DNA of 64,000 bases from Neorhizobium tomejilense (GTDB lineage Bacteria > Pseudomonadota > Alphaproteobacteria > Rhizobiales > Rhizobiaceae). The stretch covers positions 124,001 through 188,000 of the forward strand of contig PVBG01000010.1 of NCBI GenBank assembly GCA_002968845.1, written 5' to 3'. The position numbers were made by a program, and so were the translations under genes. The notes below the pieces were generated by a model, which was given only the letters and a program-made list of their open reading frames with translations, made no database searches and was not told the DNA's origin. Positions 25,143 through 32,856 of the stretch are shown piece after piece (position 1 is the first letter of the stretch; every line of letters begins with the position of its first letter).

Positions 25143-25315
25143 TAAAGATCGCACATAGCGGTAGCAGTCGCCTTGAATCGGTGCCTCCGGTTGGGGGCTG
25201 TCAAAGCTGGGGTAGGAGGCCCTGTTCCGTGACGCCTTCCGGCGTCGTCTGGCCCGATCAGGTCGGGCGATGATGACGGTGAGACACTCCTACGTGTCCA
25301 ATGCCGATACGACTC
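25143..25315 (-). ncRNA. Structured leader RNA before the late operon, candidate antitermination element
   Basis: No protein is encoded in this 173-base stretch. Read leftward, the RNA would form in order: GACAC/GTGTC (25283-25298), GCCCGA/TCGGGC (25252-25268), GACGCC-GGAA-GGCGTC with a GNRA-type loop (25231-25246), and GCCTCC/GGAGGC (25183-25220). Then AAGGCGAC (from 25167-25174) can pair with GTCGCCTT (from 25123-25130), which is also the terminator's 3' arm, giving two exclusive folds. A TTGACA (minus strand, 25199-25204) could be the -35 box of a late promoter, but no good -10 is seen. Function is inferred. Confidence 0.5.
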
Positions 25316-25960
25316 TCACACCTTCTTCAGGAACGCAAGGGGGATGCTGGCAAGGTCAAAGGGCCGTCCCTGCACATCGATCCGTACGCTGGCCTTGGCT
25401 TGTCGGCACCATTTCACCGAGGTGACGACGCACATGAACCCGGCGAATGGACCCATCACGATATCGGCCCTGTCACCGTCTTTCATAGTTTTGTCGACAG
25501 CCACCCGCGGCGCCTCGGTCTGTTCGCAAAACCGTCTGAAAACATCGACATCCGCGTCCCGAATCACATGATAAGATCCGGTCTTGCTTCCGACGATATC
25601 GACGACGTCATCATGGCTTTTCAGCCCCAGAAAGGCCGCTGCAGACGGGACGACACGCACCAGCATGTAACCCGGAAAGCAAGGGATATTGCGCTCGACC
25701 TTGCGCCCGCGCCGCACCTCGACCAGCAATTCACGCGGCATAAACGCCTCGATACGCGAATTCCGCAATGCAATTTCCACAGAGGTTTCACGATCTTTTT
25801 TGATCTGCAGGCAATACCAACGCGCCTCCCAGAGCTTTTCATAGACCCGGTCGACGCATGCCGCGTACCGATTCGCTGCCTCTTCACCCATCTCCCGCAG
25901 ATCCCTCGCGATCTTTTCCATGCCTCGCGTCACGTCCACTTCATTGCCTTCGTGCATCAT
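25316..25960 (-). CDS. Phage NusG paralogue, putative late antiterminator
   Basis: The 214-residue protein has an N-terminal helical extension (about 50 residues) and then a NusG N-terminal domain: EARWYCLQIKKDRE, PRELLVEVRRGRKVERNIPCFPGYMLVRV. A C-terminal KOW-like part follows (MKDGDRADIVMGPFAGFMC). NusG proteins bind the RNA polymerase clamp and change pausing and termination; specialised paralogues such as RfaH act on chosen operons. It is the last gene before the structured leader, the terminator and the late operon, the place of lambda Q. The ATG at 25960 follows the replication gene stop by seven bases, with TAGGA upstream. Confidence 0.8.
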   Translation of the reverse strand: MMHEGNEVDVTRGMEKIARDLREMGEEAANRYAACVDRVYEKLWEARWYCLQIKKDRETSVEIALRNSRIEAFMPRELLVEVRRGRKVERNIPCFPGYMLVRVVPSAAAFLGLKSHDDVVDIVGSKTGSYHVIRDADVDVFRRFCEQTEAPRVAVDKTMKDGDRADIVMGPFAGFMCVVTSVKWCRQAKASVRIDVQGRPFDLASIPLAFLKKV

Positions 25961-25967
25961 CGTGATC

Positions 25968-27125
25968 CTACGCTGCATCAACATCGCCCTTGCCCTCGCT
26001 CAACCGTGCCTGGAATTCCGCCATCGCCTCCTCCGGCTCGCCCGCCGGAAAGAAGAACCACTCGTGATCCCCATCCGGGAACCACGGCCATCCCATGCGC
26101 TCGTGCAGCGCCTGCCAACGCAGGTATCGCTCGTCACCGCGGCGCATCCGCTCGAAGCTTTCTGACAGCGACACCAGCCTTGGGGGGACGGATACCGCCT
26201 TGCCGTCCGTCACCATGGCCGAGGCCTTAGGCCACCCATATTTCGCTTGGCGCTCCCGCTCCAACTTGCGAGCCTCTTCGGCATCACGCATCTGATTTCT
26301 TTGGAAGTGGGTTAGCGCCGGCCAACCGTTCGTCGACATGGGCTTGGAGATCTCGGCGAGGAAAAGCGCCGTCCACGGCCGGCTGAACGCCTTGTGCATC
26401 GTCGGCGGGGAGATCTCATCTTTGGGGTCTTCAAGACGACGCCAAGCACGATCGGCGAGGTAGACGGCCGCGAATGTGAACTTGGCGGTCTTGGTCGCCC
26501 TGACTGCCGCGATGAACGCTGGCGTGCGTTCGATGCATGCGGCCCGATCTTCAGGTGAAAGGGCATGGAACGCGCGACGTGCCGCTTCTTCGCTGCTCGA
26601 CAGGTAGGTCGGCCACGTCGGGTACCAGGCCTTGAACTTGCGCTCTATCTTTTTCGGATCTTCATCCGAGCCAGCGCACGCGCCCTCTCTCTCGGTTAAT
26701 ATTACAGGTTCTATTACAGGTTTATCTTTAGAGGACTCCAGTGTCCGGTTCAAACTGTCAGAAATGTCCGGTTCAAACTGCTCGATTTGTCCGGTTGAAG
26801 CCGAATTTGAACCGGGCAAATTGTCCGGTTGATCTTCAGGTGCTGCTGCACGGAACCCATCTTCGAAGGCAAGGGCGTACCGGTTGTTTTTGCGATACTT
26901 CCCGTCGCGCTGCTCAGTCCAATTTATGAGGAACTTTCCTCGCAAGCTCGCCAGCAGCCGGCGCACCGTCCGCTCGTCAATCTCGCAGGCTTCGGCAAGG
27001 TAGTCTTGGGAAGGGAAGCATCCCTCGACAGGATTATGGCAGTCCGCGAGATGCCACAGCACCCGCGCTTCCGCACAGGTGATGCCGCGCACCGTGACGG
27101 CCCACATGGTCGCTTTGTGGCTCAT
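25968..27125 (-). CDS. Phage replication initiator (helix-turn-helix, lambda O-like)
   Basis: The 385-residue protein begins with a winged helix domain (ARVLWHLADCHN, CFPSQDYLAEACEIDERTVRRLLASL), typical of HTH_36-type phage replication proteins. The centre (residues about 95-140) is low-complexity and is encoded by repeated DNA. The C-terminal domain (YLADRAWRRLEDP, WALTHFQRNQM-like helices) probably recruits helicase. As in lambda O, the origin seems to lie within the gene. It overlaps the upstream gene as ATGA and precedes the NusG paralogue. Confidence 0.78.
   Translation of the reverse strand: MSHKATMWAVTVRGITCAEARVLWHLADCHNPVEGCFPSQDYLAEACEIDERTVRRLLASLRGKFLINWTEQRDGKYRKNNRYALAFEDGFRAAAPEDQPDNLPGSNSASTGQIEQFEPDISDSLNRTLESSKDKPVIEPVILTEREGACAGSDEDPKKIERKFKAWYPTWPTYLSSSEEAARRAFHALSPEDRAACIERTPAFIAAVRATKTAKFTFAAVYLADRAWRRLEDPKDEISPPTMHKAFSRPWTALFLAEISKPMSTNGWPALTHFQRNQMRDAEEARKLERERQAKYGWPKASAMVTDGKAVSVPPRLVSLSESFERMRRGDERYLRWQALHERMGWPWFPDGDHEWFFFPAGEPEEAMAEFQARLSEGKGDVDAA
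26697..26834. repeat. Iterons and AT-rich element inside the initiator gene: candidate phage origin
   Basis: TGTCCGGTT starts at 26742, 26765 and 26788 (exactly 23 bp apart) and at 26822; an inverted related site (TTTGAACCGGGC) is at 26806-26817. The first two copies match over 16 bases (TGTCCGGTTCAAACTG). Because 23 is not a multiple of three, the repeats are read in different frames, so selection is on DNA rather than protein. Next to them is an AT-rich stretch with ATTACAGGTT at 26701 and again at 26714, a likely unwinding element. Confidence 0.75.
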
Positions 27126-27421
27126 CCGCGCCCCTCATCGTCCGGCGTCACGCCATCCGCTACGCGCCAAAGACGCCCGTTCGCAGCGGAAAAGCTCATG
27201 ATGTGAAGAAGATTCCCATCATCGCGCCGGTCCTCGCGCATGATGGAAAGAATGGTGTCGAGGTAGCCTAGCCCCTCGCGAAAGCCCGCCATCTGAAGCC
27301 AACGGCGAATGAAGGCTTCCTCGGAAATCATCGTCGAGAACGGGCAAGTCAGCAGCCAAGAGGCCATCTCGCGAGGCCCGTTGCAGTCGACGATATCGGG
27401 GCGGAGCAGACGGTCTTTCAC
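27122..27421 (-). CDS. Hypothetical phage protein, 99 residues
   Basis: This small protein has no motif I recognise. It is mildly helical, with two Trp-containing segments (ASWLLTCPFSTMISEEAFIRR and GRLWRVADG). It overlaps both neighbours as ATGA, so it is translationally coupled to the replication initiator. It may be a replication accessory factor, judged only by position. Confidence 0.65.
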   Translation of the reverse strand: MKDRLLRPDIVDCNGPREMASWLLTCPFSTMISEEAFIRRWLQMAGFREGLGYLDTILSIMREDRRDDGNLLHIMSFSAANGRLWRVADGVTPDDEGRG

Positions 27422-28068
27422 CGGCCGATCTCCCGCTCTATGCGCTTGGACAACATGCGCAGCTCGTCAAGCTTGGGTACCATGGCCTCCCATGCCTTGC
27501 GGCAGTCAGAGGCTGCTGAATCCGCCTGCTTGACGAGGTCGCAGACCGTCGCGGCCTGCGCTGCAAGCGCAGCCTGCTTTTCTAGATACTCGTCGAACAT
27601 CGGGTTAGAGCCCGCCGGCCCGAAGAATTCCTCGCGCAGCTTGGAGACCCAGTCACGAGGAACGCCGAGGTCCTTGGCAACCGCATTGTCCGTCCAGGGC
27701 GCCTTATAGGAATCCTTGCCATAGGCCTCGTCGAGCTTATCCATGATGATGCGGCGATCCTCGCGCGAGCATTCACGCGGCGGCTCCGCCAGCGGCTGTT
27801 TCGCCGCCACGGTGTTATCCATGGGTTTCTCCAGTTTTGGTTTGCGGCGCTTGGCGCAGGCGGGGCAAAGGTCTTTGCGATGGACGCTGCCGACCACCCA
27901 CTGCATCCCGCGGAAATGCTCGATGACGGCGGGAGGCGGACGAGGCACGCCCCCACGCTTCTGGGGATAGAAACCGACCGCCGGACAAGCCGAGCATTCG
28001 ATCCGGTAAGCGACGGCTGAAACGCCTCCGGACTCGATTCTCTCTTCAGGAAAGACGCGGTCCATCAT
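27418..28068 (-). CDS. Hypothetical phage protein with zinc-binding region
   Basis: The 216-residue product has cysteine pairs IECSACPAVGF and DLCPACAKRRK in its first 75 residues, which fit a zinc ribbon. A helical region follows with a helix-turn-helix-like stretch (DNAVAKDLGVPRDWVSKLREE) and a C-terminal coiled coil. Zinc ribbon plus HTH suggests DNA binding, perhaps in early regulation or replication. It is coupled to its neighbours by ATGA overlaps. No family name is recognised. Confidence 0.65.
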   Translation of the reverse strand: MMDRVFPEERIESGGVSAVAYRIECSACPAVGFYPQKRGGVPRPPPAVIEHFRGMQWVVGSVHRKDLCPACAKRRKPKLEKPMDNTVAAKQPLAEPPRECSREDRRIIMDKLDEAYGKDSYKAPWTDNAVAKDLGVPRDWVSKLREEFFGPAGSNPMFDEYLEKQAALAAQAATVCDLVKQADSAASDCRKAWEAMVPKLDELRMLSKRIEREIGR

Positions 28069-28619
28069 GCGAGAGCACCCCTCTGCCAGTTGTAGTAATC
28101 GGCGCGCAGATGGAAGAAGCGCTTGCGCGCAGCCTCGTCGCTGTTCAGTTCCGCTTTCGAGGAAATGTTGAGCAAGCCCTTCATTCGGGTTTCGGCCGCG
28201 ATGCGGGAGGTGATCACGCCGTCGATCCCTCGCGTTTCAAGGAAGCGCCAGAATGACGTCTTCTCGCAGAGCGATTTTGCGATGAAGCCGTAGTTCTCGG
28301 CACGCTTGCGGCCGATCAATCGGTCCAATTCGGCCTGCAATTCTCGCACGCGCTGAACGGCCCGGCCGACAAAACCCAGGAAGAAGAACAGGTGGTCGAG
28401 CGCGCCAGCAACCAGATCCTGTTCATCCGGCAACGCTTCATGGTGGATCGTGAGGATCTTGACCTGCTCCCCCGTTGCCCGCCGGGAAATCACATGGATG
28501 CCGTCCTGATCTGCCTCCATGTCCCAGACGTCGCCGGCCACGCGCGCAGCAATGTCGCGCAGCTTGATGAGCTTGAGCTTTTCCTTTTCACGATCAGCAA
28601 GTGCAGTCGCATCGGTCAT
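28065..28619 (-). CDS. Hypothetical phage protein, 184 residues
   Basis: The protein starts with a charged helix (ADREKEKLKLIKLRDIAARV), then a beta stretch (WDMEADQDGIHVISRR) and helices rich in charged residues. There is no membrane segment and no known motif. It lies between a DNA methyltransferase and the zinc-ribbon protein in the leftward early operon, with ATGA overlaps at both ends. Confidence 0.62.
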   Translation of the reverse strand: MTDATALADREKEKLKLIKLRDIAARVAGDVWDMEADQDGIHVISRRATGEQVKILTIHHEALPDEQDLVAGALDHLFFFLGFVGRAVQRVRELQAELDRLIGRKRAENYGFIAKSLCEKTSFWRFLETRGIDGVITSRIAAETRMKGLLNISSKAELNSDEAARKRFFHLRADYYNWQRGALA

Positions 28620-29326
28620 GCGTCACCGCCTTCCAGCGTGAGGCCGAACTGTACCTCTGGCTCCGGTTTCGGAGCGGCGACGAACATATCCGGTTGCGCG
28701 TAAGCCTTGCGAATGCGGTCGCAGGCGATCTCGAAGTACCCGGGGTCGATCTCTACGCCGATAAAGGCTCGCCCCCCCCTGGCGCAGGCGACACCGGTAG
28801 TCCCCGAACCCATAAAAGGATCGAGGATGATTTTGGCTTTGGGAATTTGGGCCAGGCACCAACTCATGACCTCTACGGGCTTCTGGGTTGGATGCTGCTT
28901 CCCGTCCTGAATCGCCTTTGAGCGAGAATATTCGATGCGGCGGATTGCGCCGTCGAACGAACACCACGCAAGTTCGCAATCGGCCAGCGAAAAATCGGTC
29001 TGCCCCTTATCCCACACCAGCCATTTCTGACTCGGCTGCAATAGGTCGGAAAAATAATTTCCGCCCCACAGGATGACATCACGAGCCTTGAGAACGATAG
29101 CTTTGATAAGCTCCGGAGAAGGTCGCTCGCGATCCCACTCCCCGCCGCCATAGTCTTTCCAGCGCCATTTCTGGCTGTTGCGCGCACGCGCCGCATTGAT
29201 CCCATAGGGCGGGTCAGTGATCACCGCATCGACCTTGCCGATCACCGGAAGGATCTCCATGCAGTCACCGAGATACAGCGTGCAGTCGCCGATCACTTCC
29301 TTGCGGCAATAGGGAAGCGCGTTCAT
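28616..29326 (-). CDS. DNA methyltransferase (N6-adenine/N4-cytosine, beta-class order)
   Basis: The 236-residue protein has the catalytic motif TDPPYGI (DPPYG at residues 38-42) before the AdoMet-binding motif LDPFMGSGTTGVA near the C-terminus, the order of beta-class enzymes. DPPY points to N6-adenine or N4-cytosine methylation. There is no neighbouring restriction enzyme, so it is an orphan enzyme that could protect phage DNA from host restriction or affect replication timing. It is coupled to the next methyltransferase gene by ATGA. Confidence 0.88.
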   Translation of the reverse strand: MNALPYCRKEVIGDCTLYLGDCMEILPVIGKVDAVITDPPYGINAARARNSQKWRWKDYGGGEWDRERPSPELIKAIVLKARDVILWGGNYFSDLLQPSQKWLVWDKGQTDFSLADCELAWCSFDGAIRRIEYSRSKAIQDGKQHPTQKPVEVMSWCLAQIPKAKIILDPFMGSGTTGVACARGGRAFIGVEIDPGYFEIACDRIRKAYAQPDMFVAAPKPEPEVQFGLTLEGGDA

Positions 29327-30732
29327 GCCGCCACCTCATCCGCATCGGTCTCTGCCTCGTCATTGACCACCGCCGCCAGTTCCGCCGGCACGTAATTCTT
29401 CCAGTCGACCCGGCGGATAACGGTCGGCGTCGCATAGGTGCCGTCCGGCTGCAGCTCCCAGATGAACCACGCCGTGTTCATGCTGCTGTTGGCCTTATTG
29501 CCCTCCCAGCCATCGCGGTGCATCATCGGAAGCCGCCGCGAGAACCACCAGATCCGAGCCGGCGAGCATTCGTCGAGGGCAAAATTCCGGTCGTCGTCGT
29601 CGAACCCGCCGAAGAAATTGACGTTCAGCAGCAGCGCCATCTTGCGCGGCCGATGGACGCGCAGCGCGTGGGCTACGAAAGCGTTCAGCGCCGCACCGTA
29701 GGGCGGGTTGGTGACGATATCGAAGTCGCCGTCGACCTCAAGCGGCGCCGAGGTGAGGAAGTCCTCGACCTTCTGGACCTCGCCAAACTGGTCAGCCGTG
29801 CCGTAGTCAATGAGGTCGGCGAGGATGAGATCATCCCAACCCGCCGCCTCCAGATGCCGCACAATTGCCCCCTTGCCGCACGCCGGCTCAAAAATCGTCG
29901 AGCAGAAGGTTTCCAGCCCCAGCAACGTGAACATTGCTTCCGGGCCGGTCTGGTAGAGATTGTCGCCGCGCTCTTCCTTGGTCGCCGTCTTGGTGCCTAT
30001 CGAGGCACGCAGGTTCGCGCGGGATGGTTCGAGGCCGGCCTGCAGCCGCGCGGCAATGGCCCGTTCAGCAATACCCGGCTCCCGCCGGTCGGCCTCAAGA
30101 AGCTGTTTCGCGTAGTGGAGATCCTTGCGGGTGAGACCAGCTTCTTCGGCCGTGAAAGCGTTCTCGTCTGGAACGCTTTTCGGGCGCCCTTTCAAGGTCT
30201 TGCCTTCCGCCTTCGCCTTCTCCCACTCCTCGGCAATCCGCATCTTGGTGCGGACTTCGATGCTGAGCGCATCCGCCTGGATACGGTGGCAGGCCTCAAG
30301 GCTTTCCTTCAGCCGGAATCGCGCCGAAAACCGGCCGCCGGCCTTTGCCTGCTCATAGATGCCCTCGGCGAGTTCCCGCGCCGCCATCACGTCGCCATGG
30401 GCGAGCAATGACCGGGCCGTGCCCAGTTTGGCTTCCATCGCCGCGACACCCGATCCGGCCGGCTCGCCAACGGACGCAACCGGCACGGCAATGCCACCTG
30501 AGATCTGACTTTCCAGCCAGGCCAGCATCTCCCGAGCCTTTTCGGTCGGATACCACTTCGCCCCGTCCTTCGGATCGCGGTCGAGATAGCCGTTCCCGTT
30601 GGCCTTCGCCGCCGCCTGCCGGTCCGATTGCCGTTTGCCATCGTCGAAAATGCCGCCCGCCACCGCGGTGCGGATGATTTCGAGGCCGCGAATGCCTGGG
30701 ACCGTAAAGGGCTTCTTCCCGGAATAAGTCAT
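29323..30732 (-). CDS. Class I SAM-dependent methyltransferase, probable DNA N6-adenine type
   Basis: The 469-residue protein has a long N-terminal part of about 250 residues, which includes a helix-turn-helix-like or target-recognition region (AEEAGLTRKDLHYAKQLLEA). The methyltransferase part follows: AdoMet motif TIFEPACGKGAIVRHLEAAG and catalytic TNPPYGAAL, with WFSRRLPMMHRDGWEG beyond it. This order (motif I then NPPY) differs from the neighbouring enzyme. Similar proteins are common in rhizobial prophages. The ATG at 30732 overlaps the previous stop (TGATG); an earlier in-frame start would overlap that gene further. Confidence 0.82.
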   Translation of the reverse strand: MTYSGKKPFTVPGIRGLEIIRTAVAGGIFDDGKRQSDRQAAAKANGNGYLDRDPKDGAKWYPTEKAREMLAWLESQISGGIAVPVASVGEPAGSGVAAMEAKLGTARSLLAHGDVMAARELAEGIYEQAKAGGRFSARFRLKESLEACHRIQADALSIEVRTKMRIAEEWEKAKAEGKTLKGRPKSVPDENAFTAEEAGLTRKDLHYAKQLLEADRREPGIAERAIAARLQAGLEPSRANLRASIGTKTATKEERGDNLYQTGPEAMFTLLGLETFCSTIFEPACGKGAIVRHLEAAGWDDLILADLIDYGTADQFGEVQKVEDFLTSAPLEVDGDFDIVTNPPYGAALNAFVAHALRVHRPRKMALLLNVNFFGGFDDDDRNFALDECSPARIWWFSRRLPMMHRDGWEGNKANSSMNTAWFIWELQPDGTYATPTVIRRVDWKNYVPAELAAVVNDEAETDADEVAA

Positions 30733-30956
30733 CACTCGCACCTCGCCAGGCGCCGGAGATAATCCTCACCCTTTTCGGTGATAACGAAGGTGAAGCGGTC
30801 GCCGGCATCATGATCAAGATATCCGGCGGAGAAACATTCTCCGGCCAGCGCCAATTCATCGGCACCCGTGACGCAAATCACGCCCGAGTTCATAACCACA
30901 TGCCGCATGAAGGCACGTGCATGACCGCCGATCGGTTGGATGATCGTGGCGGTCAT
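30732..30956 (-). CDS. Hypothetical phage protein, 74 residues
   Basis: This short protein ends with VITEKGEDYLRRLARCE, a winged-helix-like tail (beta strand, then helix). It begins MTATIIQPIGGHARAF; the ATG at 30956 overlaps the preceding stop as ATGA. A longer in-frame extension to 31070 would be antisense-like arginine-rich sequence and is rejected. A small regulatory role is possible; nothing proves it. Confidence 0.6.
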   Translation of the reverse strand: MTATIIQPIGGHARAFMRHVVMNSGVICVTGADELALAGECFSAGYLDHDAGDRFTFVITEKGEDYLRRLARCE

Positions 30957-31168
30957 TGGAGCACGCCGCCGTCGTCGTTCATCCTGTGGCGCAACCCATC
31001 CAGCGCCGCCTGCAGCGCGACATGCGCGTCGACGTCGTCGTGGCCGCGCTTGATGCAGGCATAGGCACAAGCCGTGGCGGCGGCGCCAAGCGCTTCGTCG
31101 TCGCCTTCGGGCAAATTGCTCGCCACAAGATTTACGAATGCCCGTGCCTTGTCGGAGACATTTCCCAT
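30953..31168 (-). CDS. Hypothetical phage protein, 71 residues
   Basis: A small alanine-rich helical protein (ACAYACIKRGHDDVDAHVALQAALDGL). A strong ribosome site (GGGAGGATGAG) precedes its ATG, lying in the stop region of the CII-like gene. It is coupled to the next gene by ATGA. No family is recognised. Confidence 0.6.
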   Translation of the reverse strand: MGNVSDKARAFVNLVASNLPEGDDEALGAAATACAYACIKRGHDDVDAHVALQAALDGLRHRMNDDGGVLQ

Positions 31169-31169
31169 C

Positions 31170-31613
31170 TCATCCTCCCATCATTGAAAAGAGCCGAGCG
31201 AGATCCTGCTGCGCGGCGACGATGCGGCTGCGCACAGCGGCCCGCTCGGCAGCGTCGATTCTGCCGTCCTCGATTGCGCGCACGACCTCGCGCACGACGT
31301 CGTCGAGCACGCCGTCGAGCTTCAGGACTGCAGTCGGGGTGAGCGACGTTGCCGGGGCGATAGGTTCATTGCGAACCAAGCGGCTCATGGCATCAAGAAA
31401 GAACGGATGCGAAGTCCGCCGATCCAACGCCACGGCAAGATCGAGGCGGATGTAGCTCGAAACCCATTCCGAACCGGTTGAGGCGTATTTCGTGAGGGTC
31501 GACGACGCGACTCCGATCGCATCGGCGGCGCGGGTGACCCCACCGATGGCGTCATAACTCGCAGCCGTCGCGGCTTTGAGAGCTTCCTGTTCTTTGGCGT
31601 CGAGTGGGCGCAC
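31170..31613 (-). CDS. CII-like transcription regulator
   Basis: The 147-residue protein has an N-terminal helix-turn-helix of the kind seen in phage CII-like regulators (GGVTRAADAIGVASSTLTKYAS) and a C-terminal helical region (VVREVVRAIEDGRIDAAERAAV) suited to oligomer formation. It is the first gene after the Cro-like gene and a terminator, the same place as lambda cII. A GTG start at 31613 is supported by AGGGG eight bases upstream. It may promote lysogeny; the target promoter is not identified. Confidence 0.68.
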   Translation of the reverse strand: MRPLDAKEQEALKAATAASYDAIGGVTRAADAIGVASSTLTKYASTGSEWVSSYIRLDLAVALDRRTSHPFFLDAMSRLVRNEPIAPATSLTPTAVLKLDGVLDDVVREVVRAIEDGRIDAAERAAVRSRIVAAQQDLARLFSMMGG

Positions 31614-31833
31614 GAAAATACCCCTGAAAAACGGTCAAGGAAAAAAGGTGAATGGTTTGATTCCGTGAATGCCGCCGCGAGGCGGCATAAGGTCGATGCA
31701 TCAGATCAAGGGGGACCGCATGCCATCTGCAGAAAAAGAAAGTCGCCGGAGCGTCGAGGTCCGCCACTCCGGCGACAGTTGGCGCGGCGAGAGACGAAAA
31801 AGCCGCGCGGGAGGAACTTATGAAGAGGGCTCA
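31614..31833 (-). other. Gap between Cro-like and CII-like genes
   Basis: This 220-base stretch has no convincing gene on either strand. It holds the hairpin terminator at 31742-31776, a second short GC-rich repeat (GCCGCCGCGAGGCGGC near 31670-31686), and the GTG ribosome site of the CII-like gene. It resembles the nutR-tR1 interval of lambdoid phages in place, although no box A or box B is recognised. Confidence 0.5.
31742..31776 (-). terminator. tR1-like terminator between Cro-like and CII-like genes
   Basis: GTCGCCGGAG (31742-31751) and CTCCGGCGAC (31767-31776) are perfectly complementary over 10 bp. The A-rich stretch to the left gives TTTCTTTTTC after the stem on the minus strand, so leftward transcripts from the cro promoter can stop here, before the CII-like gene. 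Confidence 0.75.
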
Positions 31834-32049
31834 TCATTCGGCGGCCTCTGGAGTCTCAAAAAAATATCGGTCATCCCAAGCCACCCCTCGGCCATCGGCC
31901 GCATCCCGAATTGCTCTCATCTCGTCGAGCGATGGCGAAACTCCATTCTCCCAACGAGATACGGACGCCTGGGAGACACCAGCAATCGCGGCGAATTCAG
32001 ATTGGGTGAGCCCGAAAACTCTCGTCCGAATATGTTTGAGCGTGTTCAT
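31834..32049 (-). CDS. Cro-like XRE-family repressor
   Basis: The 71-residue protein is a single helix-turn-helix domain (FGLTQSEFAAIAGVSQASVSRWENG), typical of Cro. It is divergent from the S24 repressor gene, and the shared intergenic region holds their operators. It is the first gene of the leftward early/replication operon. Cro would block repressor synthesis and favour lytic growth. Confidence 0.85.
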   Translation of the reverse strand: MNTLKHIRTRVFGLTQSEFAAIAGVSQASVSRWENGVSPSLDEMRAIRDAADGRGVAWDDRYFFETPEAAE

Positions 32050-32141
32050 GGTCGTATAGTATGCGCATACGTATGTTTTTCAAGTTCGAATTATACGTAC
32101 TCGCATTTTTCTATCGGCCCTAGAGGGATTAGGGTCGGATT
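32050..32141. promoter_or_regulatory. Cro/CI intergenic operator-promoter region
   Basis: GTATGCGCATAC at 32059-32070 is a perfect 12-bp palindrome. The longer site 32057-32074 read on the minus strand gives ATACGTATGCGCATA, identical to the core of the site at 32910-32927. A weaker copy (TACGTACTCGCATT) is at 32093-32106. These sites would be bound by the Cro-like and CI-like proteins. Promoter boxes for both divergent genes must lie here; I cannot assign them exactly. Confidence 0.7.
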
Positions 32142-32780
32142 ATGATGACGATCGAAGAAAAATTGCGAAGAATCATGCGCGTGACCGGCTGGAAACAAGC
32201 CAAGCTCGCGGAACATTTTGGCGTCACGCAGGCCACCGTGAGCCGGTGGTTCTCCGGATCGGAACCCGAAGGACAGCGGCGGGACGCTATTAACGACGCT
32301 TACGAGAGCATCGTTGATGAGGGACCAAAGGAGCAGTCAGGAACCATTGTCCCTGTAATGGGCTTCATCGGCGCGGGCGCGGAGATACAACCTGAGTTCG
32401 AGCAGACGCCTCCCGAAGGACTTGAGCAAGTGTGGATACCTTTTGAGCTCGGCGAAGAGCTGGTGGCATTTGAAGTTAAAGGAATATCGATGCTTCCCGT
32501 ATATCGCGAGGGCCACGTTATAGTGTGCTATCGGGACCAAAAACGGCCATTGGATTTTTTCTACGGCCTGGAAGCGGCAGTTCGCACCAGCGACGGGCGT
32601 CGCTTCCTGAAAACGATTATGAAGAATGGCGCGGAGATCGATCTACACTCATTTAATGCAGATCCGATCTCAAACGTTCGGCTCGAATGGATCGGCGAAA
32701 TTTTCGCCGCCCTTCCGAGGGCTTCGGTCAAGAGGATTGAACGCCAAGGAGGTATTCAAGGTCGGCTTCAAATGGGTTGA
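32142..32780 (+). CDS. CI/LexA-like phage repressor with S24 autoprotease domain
   Basis: The 212-residue protein has an N-terminal XRE-type helix-turn-helix (WKQAKLAEHFGVTQATVSRW, residues 17-36) and a C-terminal S24 domain. The nucleophile is Ser116 in GISMLPV, the general base Lys157 in RRFLKTIM, and the likely self-cleavage site is Ala78-Gly79 in FIGAGAE. RecA-stimulated cleavage after DNA damage would induce the prophage. The gene is plus-strand, divergent from cro, with operators both before and after it. Confidence 0.92.
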   Translation: MMTIEEKLRRIMRVTGWKQAKLAEHFGVTQATVSRWFSGSEPEGQRRDAINDAYESIVDEGPKEQSGTIVPVMGFIGAGAEIQPEFEQTPPEGLEQVWIPFELGEELVAFEVKGISMLPVYREGHVIVCYRDQKRPLDFFYGLEAAVRTSDGRRFLKTIMKNGAEIDLHSFNADPISNVRLEWIGEIFAALPRASVKRIERQGGIQGRLQMG

Positions 32781-32856
32781 TCTTGGCGTGCACCGCCTAA
32801 AACCGGCCGTTGCCTCCGGCCAAACGATGGCCCGGGACGCATAAGGAGGGCCGAAA

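Noticed and set aside
31669-32145. 158-codon plus-strand frame over the Cro-like gene
   Set aside because: It is antisense to a clear helix-turn-helix gene and crosses the operator region; composition is not protein-like.
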